Source: Hydrogenophaga sp. | Lineage (GTDB): Bacteria; Pseudomonadota; Gammaproteobacteria; Burkholderiales; Burkholderiaceae_C | DNA: 34,182 nucleotides | NCBI GenBank assembly: GCA_020723845.1 | Contig: DYIC01000007.1 | Coordinates: 20,199-54,380 of the forward strand | Reading direction: 5' to 3' | In this document: piece by piece, positions 18,230 through 25,973 of the stretch | Layout: every line of letters begins with the position of its first letter | How positions within the stretch are numbered: position 1 is the stretch's first letter | Translations under genes and position numbers: made by a program | The notes under the pieces: generated by a model | Database searches by the model: none | What the model was told of the DNA's origin: nothing | What the model saw: only the letters and a program-made list of their open reading frames with translations

Positions 18230-18589
18230 ATGGCGACGCGCAACTCCCGACCGCACACCGCAGACGCCGACGACGGCGTCACCCTGACCAAAGCCGAGTT
18301 GGCCGAACGCTTGTTCGACCGCATTGGCTTCAACAAACGCGAGTCGAAAGACATCGTCGATGCGTTTTTCGACCTCATCGCCGAGCGCCTGATCGCGGGG
18401 GAGGACGTGCGCATCGCCGGCTTCGGCCAGTTTCAGGTGCGCGACAAGCCACCGCGCCCGGGGCGCAACCCGCGCACGGGTGAGCTGGTGCCGATCGAGG
18501 CGCGGCGCGTGGTGACCTTCCACGCCTCGCCCAAGCTCAAGGAAGCGCTGCAGGTCGGCGCGCCAGACGCCAGCGACGCGGATCGATGA
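18230..18589 (+). CDS. ihfA: Integration host factor subunit alpha
   Basis: A 119-residue DNA-bending protein that pairs with IhfB and acts in promoter control, recombination and replication. The HU/IHF fold is clear: LTKAELAERLFDRIGFNKRESKDIVDAFFDLI, then the arm GFGQFQVRDKPPRPGRNPRTGELVPIEARRVVTFHASPKLK with the intercalating Pro in RNPRTGE. The N-terminal extension of about 15 residues (NSRPHTADADDG) is longer than in E. coli. pheST-ihfA order is conserved across proteobacteria. Its last 53 bases overlap the 3' end of the convergent permease gene. The MerR-type gene often found next to ihfA is absent here. Confidence 0.95.
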   Translation: MATRNSRPHTADADDGVTLTKAELAERLFDRIGFNKRESKDIVDAFFDLIAERLIAGEDVRIAGFGQFQVRDKPPRPGRNPRTGELVPIEARRVVTFHASPKLKEALQVGAPDASDADR

Positions 18590-19439
18590 GTCCGCTGGAG
18601 AGCGCCACGCCGATCAAGATCACGGCGCCGCAGCCCACCATCCACGGGGTGATCGTCTCGCCCAGCAGCAGCGCGCCATAGGCCACGGCGAACACCGGGA
18701 TCAAAAACGTCACTGTCAGCGTGCGCGCGGGGCCAGCGGCTTCGATCAGCCGGAAGTAGAGCAGATAGGCCAGTGCCGTGCACAACACACCGGCGGCCCC
18801 CACGGCCAGCCAGGCATCGGCCCCAGCCGGCTGCGTGGGCCACGTCCACACCGTGGGCAGCAGCAGCCCCAGCGTGGCGCCGAACTGGCTGCCGGCCGCC
18901 GTGGCCATCGGGGGGATGCCCATCAGGTATTTCTTGGTGTAGCTGGCCGCGATCGCGTACAGCACCGTCGCCCCCAGGCAGGCCAGCACGGCCCAGCCGG
19001 TGCCGCCCGTGCCAAAGTGCGCCTTGTTCCACGACAACAAGGCCACGCCCACGAATCCCAGCGCCAGGCCCAGCGCGCGCCAGCGCCCCGGACGGTCGCC
19101 CAGCCACAGCCAGGCCACCAGCGCGCCAAACAGCGGCACGGTGGCGTTGAGGATGGCCGTCAGCCCCGTGCTGATGGACAGCACCGCGTAGGCGAACAGG
19201 CCAAAGGGAATGCCGGCGTTGAGCAGGCCAACGAACAAAATGCGCCCCGCGTGCGCCCGAAAGGCGCGCCAATGCCCACTGAGTACCAGCACCGGCAACA
19301 ACACCGCCCCAGCGATGGCCACGCGCAGCCCAGCCGTGGCCACGGGCCCGAAGGCCAGCGCCGCCTGGCGCATGAACAGGAAGGACGCGCCCCACAGGGC
19401 TGCCAACAAGACGAATTCGGCCGCGAGACGGGGCGACAT
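18537..19439 (-). CDS. EamA/DMT-family permease
   Basis: A 300-residue inner-membrane protein with about ten hydrophobic helices in two EamA repeats (about 1-135 and 145-290). Typical features are LLAALWGASFLFMRQA at the start, LSISTGLTAILNATVPLFGALVAWLWLGDRPG closing repeat one, and FLIPVFAVAYGALLLGETITPWMVGCGAVILIGVALSSG in repeat two. The family exports amino acids, metabolites or drugs; the substrate cannot be told from sequence. ATG at 19439 (MSPRLAAEF) is preferred over an ATG seven codons upstream because the -10-like TATCAT at 19453-19448 overlaps that region. It converges on ihfA with a 53-bp overlap. Confidence 0.9.
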   Translation of the reverse strand: MSPRLAAEFVLLAALWGASFLFMRQAALAFGPVATAGLRVAIAGAVLLPVLVLSGHWRAFRAHAGRILFVGLLNAGIPFGLFAYAVLSISTGLTAILNATVPLFGALVAWLWLGDRPGRWRALGLALGFVGVALLSWNKAHFGTGGTGWAVLACLGATVLYAIAASYTKKYLMGIPPMATAAGSQFGATLGLLLPTVWTWPTQPAGADAWLAVGAAGVLCTALAYLLYFRLIEAAGPARTLTVTFLIPVFAVAYGALLLGETITPWMVGCGAVILIGVALSSGLIDPRRWRLARRPAALP

Positions 19440-19447
19440 AGGCGCGC

Positions 19448-19453
19448 ATGATA
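19448..19453 (-). promoter_or_regulatory. -10-like TATCAT eight bases before the permease ATG
   Basis: Read on the minus strand, TATCAT ends 8 nt before the ATG at 19439. No Shine-Dalgarno sequence lies between. A start of transcription 6-8 nt after the hexamer would give a leaderless or nearly leaderless mRNA. Confidence 0.35.
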
Positions 19454-19507
19454 ACCGCACCTACAATCGGAGCCCTGTCACACACCCGACCGCCAAGCCC
19501 GCTTGCC

Positions 19508-20920
19508 ATGACCCTTGCCGCTGCCGCCCGCCCGACCTTGCCCGCCCATGCCTTCAAGGCCTACGACATCCGCGGTACCGTGCCGGAGGTTATCGATGCC
19601 GGATTTGCCCGCGCGCTCGGGCGGGCGTTCGGCGCCCGCGCGCGCGCCATGGGTGAAGCGGTGGTGGCGGTCGGGCGTGACGGCCGCCTGAGCAGCCCGG
19701 AGTTGGCCGCGGCCCTGATCGACGGCTTGGCGTCCGCCGGGGTCGATGTGCTCGACATCGGTCTGGCGACGACCCCGATGCTGTACTACGCGGCGGCGGT
19801 TCATTGCCGCAGTGGCATCCAGGTTACGGGCAGTCATAACCCGAAACACCACAACGGCTTCAAGATGGTGCTGGCAGGCCGCGCCATCTACGGCGACGAC
19901 ATCCAAGCCCTGCGCACGGCGATGGAGGCGGGCGAGCCCACCGGTTCTGCGGCCGCGCTGGGCCAGGTGCGGCGTCTGGACATCCTGGACGAGTACCTCG
20001 CGCGCATCGTGCGCGACGTGCGGCTGGCACGGCCCATGCGGGTGGTGGTCGATTGCGGCAATGGCGTCACCGGTGCCTCGGCGCCGGCGCTGCTGCGGGC
20101 GCTCGGCTGCGAGGTGACGGTGCTCTATGGCGAAGTAGACGGCACGTTTCCCAATCACCATCCCGACCCGTCCAAGCCCGAGAATCTGCGTGACCTCATC
20201 GAGGCGGTGCAGCGCACCGGGGCCGAGCTGGGCCTGGCGTTCGACGGCGACGGTGACCGCCTGGGTGTGGTCACGCCCAGTGGCCAGAATATCTACCCGG
20301 ATCGCCAGCTCATGCTCTTGGCTGCCGACGTGCTGTCGCGGGTGCCCGGGGGCACCATCGTGTACGACGTCAAATGCAGCCAGCGGCTCGCCCCCGCCAT
20401 CCGCGCCGCGGGTGGGGTGCCGCTGATGTACCGCACCGGTCACTCCCTCGTCAAGGCCAAGATGCGCGAGGTCGGCTCGCCCTTGGGGGGGGAGATGAGC
20501 GGCCACCTCTTTTTTCAGGAGCGCTGGTATGGCTTTGACGACGGCAGCTATGCGGCGGCCCGGTTGCTGGAAATCCTGAGCCGCCACCCCGATGCGGGCG
20601 CGGTGCTCGAGGCGCTGCCCAATAGCCACTCGACGCCCGAGCTCAACGTGGCGTGCGCCGAGGGCGAGCCGCACCGCGTGGTGGCCGAGCTGCAGCGCGT
20701 GGCGCGCTTCGAGGCGCCGGCGGAGGTGAGCACCGTGGACGGCCTGCGCGTGGACTGGCCCGACGGGTTTGGGCTGATCCGCGCCTCCAACACCACGCCG
20801 GTGCTGGTGCTGCGCTTCGAGGGGCACACGCCCGAGGCGCTGGCGCGCATCCAGGCCGACATGCTGCAGTGGCTGCGCCGCGTCAAGCCCGACGCCGTGC
20901 TGGGTGACGCCGCCCATTGA
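19508..20920 (+). CDS. Phosphomannomutase/phosphoglucomutase
   Basis: A 470-residue alpha-D-phosphohexomutase of the AlgC/ManB type, which interconverts hexose 6- and 1-phosphates for nucleotide-sugar and lipopolysaccharide synthesis. The four domains show FKAYDIRGTVPEVI at the N-terminus, the phosphoserine loop VTGSHNPKHHNGFKM, the metal loop LAFDGDGDRLGVV (DxDxD type), the sugar loop GGEMSGHLFF, and the C-terminal phosphate loop IRASNTTPVLVLRFEG. All catalytic elements are intact. The start MTLAAAARPTLP is chosen over an in-frame ATG 20 codons upstream that overlaps the divergent promoter. A glycosyltransferase and waaA follow closely, supporting an envelope role. Confidence 0.92.
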   Translation: MTLAAAARPTLPAHAFKAYDIRGTVPEVIDAGFARALGRAFGARARAMGEAVVAVGRDGRLSSPELAAALIDGLASAGVDVLDIGLATTPMLYYAAAVHCRSGIQVTGSHNPKHHNGFKMVLAGRAIYGDDIQALRTAMEAGEPTGSAAALGQVRRLDILDEYLARIVRDVRLARPMRVVVDCGNGVTGASAPALLRALGCEVTVLYGEVDGTFPNHHPDPSKPENLRDLIEAVQRTGAELGLAFDGDGDRLGVVTPSGQNIYPDRQLMLLAADVLSRVPGGTIVYDVKCSQRLAPAIRAAGGVPLMYRTGHSLVKAKMREVGSPLGGEMSGHLFFQERWYGFDDGSYAAARLLEILSRHPDAGAVLEALPNSHSTPELNVACAEGEPHRVVAELQRVARFEAPAEVSTVDGLRVDWPDGFGLIRASNTTPVLVLRFEGHTPEALARIQADMLQWLRRVKPDAVLGDAAH

Positions 20921-20934
20921 CCGTCCGCCACGCC

Positions 20935-22023
20935 ATGACCGCAGCGCCCGTGCACCAGATCGTGTTGTCGCCGGACCCGGATCCCGAGGTCATCGTCTTC
21001 AACCTCAAGCGCCGCTACACCGGGGTGTCGGCCACGGTCAACGCCTTGGTGCCATTGCAGGCGCGCCAGTGGCGGCTGGCGTACTGTGGCACTCCCTTGC
21101 CGCACGGCATGCCCGGCATGACGCTGCGGCAGGCGATCGCCCTGTCCCGGCGGGCGCCGGTGGGGCGGCCGTTTCGCATCTGGCATGTGCGGCGCGACCA
21201 CGAAATGGCCGCCGGCCTGTGGGCGCGCGACGTGCTGCAGCTGCCCATCCGGCTCGTGTTCACCTCGGCCGCGCAGCACCGCCACGGGTGGTTTCCGCGT
21301 TGGCTCATCAGCCGCATGGACGCGGTCATCGCCACCACGCCCAAGGCTGCGAGCTTCGTGCCCAACACCACGGCGGTGGTGCCACACGGCGTCGACCTGC
21401 AGCGCTTCAGCCCCCCGCCCGACAAGGCCAGCGCCTGGGCCGACAGCGGCCTGCCCGGACGCTACGGGATCGGTGTCTTTGGCCGCGTGCGGCCCGACAA
21501 GGGCACGGATGTGTTCGTGGACGCGATGATCGCTGCCCTGCCGCACCTGCCGGAAGTGACGGCGGTGATCGCCGGGCGTGCCATGCCGCAGCACGAGGCG
21601 TACCAGCGCTCGCTGCAGGCACGCATCGATGCTGCGGGTTTGCGCGAGCGCATCCGCTTTCTGGGTGAAGTACCGGCGGCCGAGGTGCACCGCTGGTACC
21701 AGCGCTGTCTGGTGTGCGTGGCCTGCCCGCGCTACGAGCCGTTTGGGCTGACGCCATTCGAGGCCGCGGCCTGCGGCTGCGCCCTCGTGTGTTCGCGCAC
21801 CGGCGCGTTCGAGGAGCTGGTGCAGCCGGGGGTGCAGGGCGAGCTGGTCGATACCGGCGACCCCGTCGGCTTGGCGGCGGCCGTGCGCCGGGTGCTGGCC
21901 GACCCCGCAGCCGCGCAGCACATGGGGCAGGCGGCGCGGGCGCGCGTGGCGGAGCGGTTTTCGCTCGCGCACGAGGCGGCGGGCATCGGCGCGGTGTACG
22001 AACGGTTGTTTCGCGGTGGTTGA
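20935..22023 (+). CDS. Glycosyltransferase family 4 protein
   Basis: A 362-residue GT-B fold retaining glycosyltransferase. The C-terminal domain has GIGVFGRVRPDKGTDVFVDAM (donor-binding start), RFLGEVPAAEVHRWYQ, and the GT4 EX7E motif with E268 and E276 in YEPFGLTPFEAAACG. The N-terminal half reads as an acceptor domain (VNALVPLQARQWRLAY, LVFTSAAQHRHGWFPRWLISRMDAVIATTPKAA). Location between a phosphohexomutase and waaA suggests a lipopolysaccharide core sugar transferase, but donor and acceptor are unknown. A TTG at 20917 would extend it into the preceding stop; ATG at 20935 is preferred. Its stop overlaps the waaA start by 8 nt, so the two are translationally coupled. Confidence 0.88.
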   Translation: MTAAPVHQIVLSPDPDPEVIVFNLKRRYTGVSATVNALVPLQARQWRLAYCGTPLPHGMPGMTLRQAIALSRRAPVGRPFRIWHVRRDHEMAAGLWARDVLQLPIRLVFTSAAQHRHGWFPRWLISRMDAVIATTPKAASFVPNTTAVVPHGVDLQRFSPPPDKASAWADSGLPGRYGIGVFGRVRPDKGTDVFVDAMIAALPHLPEVTAVIAGRAMPQHEAYQRSLQARIDAAGLRERIRFLGEVPAAEVHRWYQRCLVCVACPRYEPFGLTPFEAAACGCALVCSRTGAFEELVQPGVQGELVDTGDPVGLAAAVRRVLADPAAAQHMGQAARARVAERFSLAHEAAGIGAVYERLFRGG

Positions 22024-23410
22024 GGGCGAGACACGATCCCTCCCCGAGTGGTGGGCGCTGGCACTCTACGGTGGGGTCATGGGCGCGCTGTCGCCGATCC
22101 TGCGGCGCAAACTCGCGCACCGTGCCCGGCGCGAGCCCGGCTACGCCGAAGCCGTCGAGGAACGGTTTGGCCACTATGCGGGGCCGCCCTCGTCCGGGTG
22201 GCTGTGGGTGCATGCGGTATCGCTGGGCGAGACGCGCGCTGCCGCCCTGTGGTTGCGCGCGCTGCGTGCCGAGCGCCCCGACATTCGCGTGCTGTGGACG
22301 CATGGTACTGCCACCGGCCGTGCCGAGGGGCGCCGCCACCTGCAACCGGGTGATGCGCAGGCGTGGCTGCCCTGGGATGCGCCGGGGCCGGTGCAGCGGT
22401 TTCTCGCGCATTTTCGGCCGCGCCTGGGAGTGTTGATGGAGACCGAGGTCTGGCCACAGCTGGTCGCGGGGTGTCGCGCCGCGCAGGTGCCGCTGTTGCT
22501 CGCCAACGCCCGCCTCAACGAACGGTCGTGGCGGCGTGCGCGGCGCCTGCCCTGGCTGGCTGGACCGGCGTACCGGGGGCTGTCGGGGGTGTTGGCACAA
22601 ACGGCGGCCGATGCGCAGCGCTTGCGCGACCTGGGCGCGCCGGTCGATCCGCCACGGGGCCAGATCATCGGCAACGTCAAGTTCGACGTGCCGTGGCACC
22701 CGGATCCGTGGTCGCTGGGGCAGCGCTGGCGCACCGCCTGGCAGGCCGCCACCCGCTCCGCCGACTGGCCGCAGGGCCGACCGATGCTGATGCTGGCGAG
22801 CAGCCGGGAGGGGGAGGAGGCCCTGTGGTGCGACGCCTGGCGCGCCCGGCGTGGTCTCGGTCGAGGCGCAGCGCCGCTGTGGTTGGTGGTGCCGCGTCAC
22901 CCGCAGCGCGTCGATGCCGTGGAGGCGCTGTTGCAGCGCGCGGGGCTGGTCGTGGTGCGCCGCAGCGCGTTGGGCGCCTTGGATACCGAGACGCCCGCCT
23001 GGCCAGCGGCTTACCAGCAGGCCGATGTGCTGCTGGGTGACAGCCTGGGCGAGATGCCGTGGTACTACGCGCTGGCGCAAGTGGCGCTGCTGGGCGGGAG
23101 CTTTGCGCCGCTCGGGGGGCAAAACCTGATCGAGGCCGCAGCGTGCGAATGCCCCGTGTTGATGGGGCCGCACACCTTCAATTTCGCTCAAGCGGCCAGC
23201 GCGGCGATCGAGGCCGGCGCCGCGTGGCGCGTCGAGGACATGGGCGCGGCCGTCGAGCGGGCGCTGGCGTTGCTCGTCGATCCCGCCGCGCTGCAGCAGG
23301 CCCATGCGGGCTGCCGCGCTTTGCTGTCGCAACACGCGGGCGCGGCGCAGCGCTGCGCGCACGCCGTGCTGCGCTGGTGGGATCTCAGCGCGGCTGCAGC
23401 AGCGCGTTGA
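22016..23410 (+). CDS. waaA: 3-deoxy-D-manno-octulosonic acid (Kdo) transferase
   Basis: A 464-residue inner-membrane-associated GT30 enzyme that adds Kdo from CMP-Kdo to lipid A precursor. A short hydrophobic N-terminal segment (WWALALYGGVMGAL) acts as membrane anchor. PGYAEAVEERFGHY holds the catalytic Glu region, WLWVHAVSLGETRAA and METEVWPQLVAGC are hallmark motifs, and LGDSLGEMPWYYALAQVALLGGSFAPLGGQNLIEAAACECPVLMGPHTFNF covers the CMP-Kdo site in the C-half. The start is GTG, overlapping the preceding gene by 8 nt. The last 26 bases overlap the convergent tolC gene. Whether it adds one or two Kdo residues cannot be told. Confidence 0.95.
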   Translation: MVEGETRSLPEWWALALYGGVMGALSPILRRKLAHRARREPGYAEAVEERFGHYAGPPSSGWLWVHAVSLGETRAAALWLRALRAERPDIRVLWTHGTATGRAEGRRHLQPGDAQAWLPWDAPGPVQRFLAHFRPRLGVLMETEVWPQLVAGCRAAQVPLLLANARLNERSWRRARRLPWLAGPAYRGLSGVLAQTAADAQRLRDLGAPVDPPRGQIIGNVKFDVPWHPDPWSLGQRWRTAWQAATRSADWPQGRPMLMLASSREGEEALWCDAWRARRGLGRGAAPLWLVVPRHPQRVDAVEALLQRAGLVVVRRSALGALDTETPAWPAAYQQADVLLGDSLGEMPWYYALAQVALLGGSFAPLGGQNLIEAAACECPVLMGPHTFNFAQAASAAIEAGAAWRVEDMGAAVERALALLVDPAALQQAHAGCRALLSQHAGAAQRCAHAVLRWWDLSAAAAAR

Positions 23411-24752
23411 GGGGCTGCAGGTCCTCGGTCTTGAGCACGCCGGCCGCCTGCCGCAGCCGCAGGCTGCCGACCAGCACGTCGTAGCGCGCCTTGGCCAGGC
23501 GGGCCTTGGTTTCGAACAGTTGGCTTTGGGCGTTGAGCACGTCGATGTTGATGCGCACGCCCACTTGATAGCCGAGCTGGTTGGCCTCCAGCGCGCTCTG
23601 GCTCGACGCCTCAGCCGCCTCCAGCGCGCGCACCTGGCCCAAGCCCGACTGCACGCCAAAGAACGCGGCGCGGGTGGCTTGGCTGACCGCACGCAGCGCC
23701 CCTTCGACGTCGTTGCGGGCCTTGTCTTCCAGGGCCACTGCCTCCTTGATGCGGTTGTCCAGTGCGCCACCGGTGTAGAGCGGCAGGTTGAACTGCACGC
23801 CGATGCTGGCCGTCTGGTTACGCACGTAGGGGAAGGGCGGCGTCTGCCCAGGAGCGCGTGCCCACTGGTACTGGGCCACGGCGTCCAGCGTCGGGCCTTT
23901 GGCGGCCTGGGCTTTGCGCACCTCGAGCCGGGCGATGTCGAGAGCCGCCTGCGCCGCGCGCACGCTGGGGTGCTCGGCCGTGGCGCGCTGCACCCACGCG
24001 GCCACGTCGTCGGGGGTGGGTTGGGGCAGCGCCACCGCTGCGGGCAGCCGCCATGGCTGGGTGTCGCTGCGTCCGACCAATTGGTCCAGCGCCAGCCGCT
24101 TGACGCGAAGGTCGTTCTCGGCGGCGATTTCCTGCGCCAGCACCAGGTCGTAGCGCGCTTGCGCCTCGCGCGTGTCGGTGATGGTGGCGGTACCAACCTC
24201 GAAGTTGCGCTTGGCGGCGGCGAGTTGCTGCTCGACGGCGGCCTTTTGGGCGCGCACGAACGCCAAGGTGTCTTCGGCGCCGAGCACGTCGAAGTACGCC
24301 TGCGACAGACGCACGATCAGGTCTTGCTCGGCGGCTTGCAGTTGTGCCTGGGCAGCTTGCAGCGAGCGCTCGGCCTGTTCGACCTCGAGGTGGTTGCCGG
24401 GGCGGTACAGCGGATGGCTGGCGGCAATTTTGGCCGACTGGTTGTTGAACGTGTCGTCCAGCGCGCTGACCGAGCTGTCACGGCGATTGACGAATGCCTC
24501 GGCCGACAACCCCACGGTTGGCAGCACGCGCGCACGCGCCTGCTCCGCGCGGGCGCGGCTGGCGTCGAATTGCGCCTTGGCGGCCAGGTAGGCGGCATCG
24601 TACGCCTGGGCAGCGTCGAGCAGGGTCTGCAGATTTTGCGCGTGTGCGCCTGCGGCGGCACTGGCCAACAAGGCGGCGGCGAAGGCGGGGCGCAGGACCC
24701 GTGCGGCGAGCGAGCGAGCGGATGTGACCGGGGGATGGGCGAGCGGCAGCAT
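23385..24752 (-). CDS. tolC: TolC-family outer membrane efflux/secretion channel
   Basis: A 455-residue outer-membrane trimeric channel used by tripartite efflux pumps and type I secretion. A signal peptide covers about residues 1-39, ending AHAQN. The mature protein has the two long outer-membrane-factor repeats: LQTLLDAAQAYDAAYLAAKAQFDASRARAEQARARVLP with its coiled-coil partner, and the second copy from about residue 245 (HPSVRAAQAALDIARLEVRKAQA). YQVGVRINIDVLNAQSQLFETKARLAKARYD is the typical C-terminal helix. The TolC subgroup fits better than OprM, as there is no lipobox. No pump genes are adjacent. TATAGA and TATACT upstream may be its -10. Confidence 0.9.
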   Translation of the reverse strand: MLPLAHPPVTSARSLAARVLRPAFAAALLASAAAGAHAQNLQTLLDAAQAYDAAYLAAKAQFDASRARAEQARARVLPTVGLSAEAFVNRRDSSVSALDDTFNNQSAKIAASHPLYRPGNHLEVEQAERSLQAAQAQLQAAEQDLIVRLSQAYFDVLGAEDTLAFVRAQKAAVEQQLAAAKRNFEVGTATITDTREAQARYDLVLAQEIAAENDLRVKRLALDQLVGRSDTQPWRLPAAVALPQPTPDDVAAWVQRATAEHPSVRAAQAALDIARLEVRKAQAAKGPTLDAVAQYQWARAPGQTPPFPYVRNQTASIGVQFNLPLYTGGALDNRIKEAVALEDKARNDVEGALRAVSQATRAAFFGVQSGLGQVRALEAAEASSQSALEANQLGYQVGVRINIDVLNAQSQLFETKARLAKARYDVLVGSLRLRQAAGVLKTEDLQPLNALLQPR

Positions 24753-24823
24753 GGCAAACGGTCCCTATCAAAATCTATACGGTCGGGAGTATACGAAGAA
24801 CGGCCATCGCCTGCACGCGCGCG

Positions 24824-25174
24824 TCAGTACTGCGGGACCGAGGGGTCCAGTTCGTGTGCCCAGGCGTGGATGCCCCCAGCAATGTTGACCACGTCGTCGA
24901 AACCCTGCCGGTGCAGGAAATGCGCGACTTGGGCGCTGCGGCCACCGTGATGACATAGGCAGGCGATGGGCCGGTCTTTGGGTAGCTCAGCCAAGCGCAT
25001 GGGAATGCTGGCCATCGGCATGTGGCGCAGCTCGAAGCCATCGGCGCGCACGCTGGCGGTCTGCACCTCCCACGGTTCACGCACGTCGAGCACGATGGGC
25101 AGGGCCGTCGCATCCTGCGCGCGGCACTGTTGCAGCCACTGGGGCAACTGGGCGGGGCGAATGTGGGGCACCAT
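24824..25174 (-). CDS. Single-domain rhodanese-like protein
   Basis: A 116-residue soluble rhodanese domain. VLDVREPWEVQ is the N-terminal signature and LCHHGGRSAQVAHFLHRQGFDDVVNIAGGIHAW contains the active-site Cys of CHHGGRS. This loop type is common in GlpE/PspE-like sulfurtransferases. It lies between the Pcm-like gene (15 bp upstream) and tolC (71 bp downstream) on the same strand, an order conserved in Burkholderiales, which suggests cotranscription. The acceptor of sulfur is unknown. Confidence 0.9.
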   Translation of the reverse strand: MVPHIRPAQLPQWLQQCRAQDATALPIVLDVREPWEVQTASVRADGFELRHMPMASIPMRLAELPKDRPIACLCHHGGRSAQVAHFLHRQGFDDVVNIAGGIHAWAHELDPSVPQY

Positions 25175-25189
25175 GGTGGAGGGTGGGTT

Positions 25190-25882
25190 TCAGAAGCGGA
25201 ACCGCGCGGGTTCAGGGAAATTGCGCAGCCGCGGAATCACGATGTCCCACGGTTCTTCGCTGTGGTAGCCGGTTTCGCTGCCGCGCACGACCAGGGTGGC
25301 GCGCATGATGGGGTCTTCACCCACGACGGCGAACAGCCGTCCGCCCACGCGCAACAGTTCCAGCAAATCGGTGGGCACCTCGGCCACCGAGCCGCTGAGT
25401 ACGATGGCGTCATACGGGGCCTGATCGACGCAAGGGGCGAAGCGCCCCGCGGCGGCGTCGGCCGTTTTGACCCGCACGTTGTCGATGCCGGCGCGGGCCA
25501 GGTTGGTGCGCGCCATGTCGGCCAGCGTCGGGTTGATCTCCAACGTCAGCACTTGGCGCGCCATGCGGCCCATGAGCGCTGCCATGTAGCCCGACCCGGC
25601 TCCGATCTCGAGCACGTTGTCGGTGGGCTTGAGTGCCAGATCCTGCAGGATGCGGGCCTCGACCTTGGGTGCCAGCATGCACTCGCCCTCGACGGGTGGC
25701 TGCGACAGTGGAATTTCCAGATCCGACAGCGCCAGCGCTTGATAAGCGGGTGGCACGAAGGCTTCGCGCTTGATTTGGCCGAGCAACGACAGCACCGTCG
25801 CGTCCAGCACTTCCCACGGACGGATTTGCTGCTCGATCATGTTGAAGCGGGCTTTTTCGAAGTCGAACGTCGCGGCGCTCAT
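25190..25882 (-). CDS. Protein-L-isoaspartate O-methyltransferase-like protein
   Basis: A 230-residue SAM-dependent methyltransferase of the PCMT family. The Rossmann SAM site is VLEIGAGSGYMAALMG (about 92-107), followed by VLTLEINPTLADMA and YDAIVLSGSVAEVPTDLLELLRVGGRLFAVVGE. The family N-terminus is present (FNMIEQQIRPWEVLD, REAFVPPAYQALALSD). In E. coli Pcm the substrate loop is GQTISQPYMVARM; here it reads IPLSQPPVEGECMLAPKVEARIL, keeping SQP but changing what follows. True isoaspartyl repair activity is therefore uncertain. GCAGGAG precedes the ATG, and a TAGAAT hexamer lies at 25928-25923. It precedes the rhodanese gene by 15 bp. Confidence 0.85.
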   Translation of the reverse strand: MSAATFDFEKARFNMIEQQIRPWEVLDATVLSLLGQIKREAFVPPAYQALALSDLEIPLSQPPVEGECMLAPKVEARILQDLALKPTDNVLEIGAGSGYMAALMGRMARQVLTLEINPTLADMARTNLARAGIDNVRVKTADAAAGRFAPCVDQAPYDAIVLSGSVAEVPTDLLELLRVGGRLFAVVGEDPIMRATLVVRGSETGYHSEEPWDIVIPRLRNFPEPARFRF

Positions 25883-25973
25883 GCCATACTCCTGCAGGTA
25901 TCTTCAGCGGGCCAATGCCGTCATTCTACCGAACTGGGGCACGCGCGCCCCGGGTCCTATCGATGCGACGCCA

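Noticed and set aside
21407-24196. A 929-codon minus-strand open frame opposite the glycosyltransferase, waaA and part of tolC.
   Set aside because: Its translation is Arg/Pro/Ala-rich shadow sequence, while the plus-strand and tolC frames give clear families.
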